Assembly: GCA_039181495.1 (NCBI GenBank)
Contig: JBCDCP010000013.1
Location: 1-31,737, forward strand
Source of the DNA: JBCDCP01 sp039181495
GTDB lineage: Bacteria > Pseudomonadota > Alphaproteobacteria > Rhizobiales > Tepidamorphaceae
DNA length: 31,737 nt
Direction: 5' to 3'
Shown piece after piece: positions 31,405 to 31,737 of the stretch. The position numbers and the translations under genes are program-made. Under the pieces are notes generated by a model. That model was not told where the DNA came from and did not search any database. It saw nothing but the letters and a program-made list of their open reading frames with translations. Numbering within the stretch: position 1 is the stretch's first letter; every line of letters begins with the position of its first letter.

Positions 31405-31737
31405 ATGACCATCATCGATACCCGCACCACCGACCCCAAGAACCTGATCCAGGGCGCCACCGGCGACTGGGAGCTGATCATCGGACTGGAGGTGCATGCG
31501 CAGGTCTCGTCCAGGGCCAAGCTGTTTTCTGGCGCTTCGACTGAGTTCGGTGGCGAACCCAACAGCCATGTCAGCCTAGTCGATGCGGCGATGCCGGGCA
31601 TGCTGCCGGTGATCAACCGCTATTGCGTCGAACAGGCGGTGCGGACCGGCCTTGGGATCAAGGCCGAGATCAACCACTATTCAGTGTTTGACCGGAAGAA
31701 CTACTTCTACCCCGATCTGCCGCAGGGCTATCAGATC
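31405..31737 (+). CDS. gatB: Asp-tRNA(Asn)/Glu-tRNA(Gln) amidotransferase subunit B (3' partial)
   Basis: The first 111 residues of GatB; the frame is open to the last base of the window. After MTIIDTRTTDPKNLIQGATG the family start WELIIGLEVHAQVSS is clear, followed by KLFSGAS, DAAMPGMLPVINRYCVEQAVRTGLG and FDRKNYFYPDLPQGYQI. GatB activates the misacylated tRNA with ATP and transfers ammonia delivered from GatA. The gene follows the PLP enzyme by 53 bases, without a strong terminator, so gatC-gatA-PLP-gatB is probably one operon. Confidence 0.96.
   Translation, partial: MTIIDTRTTDPKNLIQGATGDWELIIGLEVHAQVSSRAKLFSGASTEFGGEPNSHVSLVDAAMPGMLPVINRYCVEQAVRTGLGIKAEINHYSVFDRKNYFYPDLPQGYQI

Noticed and set aside
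1..31737. CRISPR arrays, insertion sequences, prophage genes, tRNA or rRNA genes
   Set aside because: I saw no regularly spaced repeats, no transposase or integrase motifs, and no tRNA-like or rRNA-like stretches in the short intergenic gaps.

Overview
The window is GC-rich DNA, almost fully coding, from an alphaproteobacterium, most likely of the order Hyphomicrobiales (Rhizobiales). The evidence is the order of housekeeping genes (pleD, rpmG, NUDIX, DUF983, rnr, topA, dprA, plsY, pyrC, pyrB, then ruvX, a UPF0173 hydrolase and gatCAB), the zinc-free type of ribosomal protein L33, and the many 4-base ATGA/GTGA gene overlaps. The sulfonate genes suggest a habitat that receives algal or plant organosulfonates, such as marine, saline or plant-associated sites. 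That is inference, and no species call is possible from this window.

Left housekeeping block (1-13634). The window opens inside pleD (second receiver domain plus diguanylate cyclase). A 418-base stretch without a recognised protein gene follows; it holds a long GC-rich hairpin and a perfect 15-bp-stem bidirectional terminator. On the minus strand come rpmG, an MFS transporter, and the tightly coupled run topA-rnr-DUF983-NUDIX. A small acidic conserved-looking ORF is convergent with dprA. The second minus-strand run, pyrB-pyrC'-plsY-dprA, is again coupled by overlaps. The PyrC here has lost metal-binding and catalytic residues and is probably a non-catalytic partner of PyrB.

Central sulfonate island (13696-24902). 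A LacI-family regulator is divergent from an operon led by a small two-helix membrane protein. A three-gene TRAP transporter, an HpsN-type (HisD-fold) dehydrogenase, an SDR, a zinc-type alcohol dehydrogenase, SuyA, SuyB and a ComC-like dehydrogenase with a frameshift follow. Two TeaD-like universal stress proteins come last. Together these are predicted to import 2,3-dihydroxypropane-1-sulfonate (DHPS), adjust its stereochemistry (HpsO/HpsP), oxidise it to (R)-sulfolactate (HpsN) and split that to pyruvate and sulfite (SuyAB). Two LacI-type palindromes, 22 bp centre to centre, lie in the divergent promoter region. An exact 13-bp direct repeat brackets the regulator-to-comC part. The island appears to sit between pyrB and ruvX, genes I expect to be near neighbours in relatives.

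Right block (24914-31737). An AEC-family transporter is coupled to ruvX on the minus strand. A UPF0173 metallo-hydrolase is divergent from ruvX, and an agmatinase/ureohydrolase-family gene is convergent with it. Then come gatC and gatA, a PLP-dependent Cys/Met-metabolism enzyme placed between gatA and gatB, and the start of gatB, which runs off the window.

No tRNA, rRNA, CRISPR array, transposase or integrase was seen.
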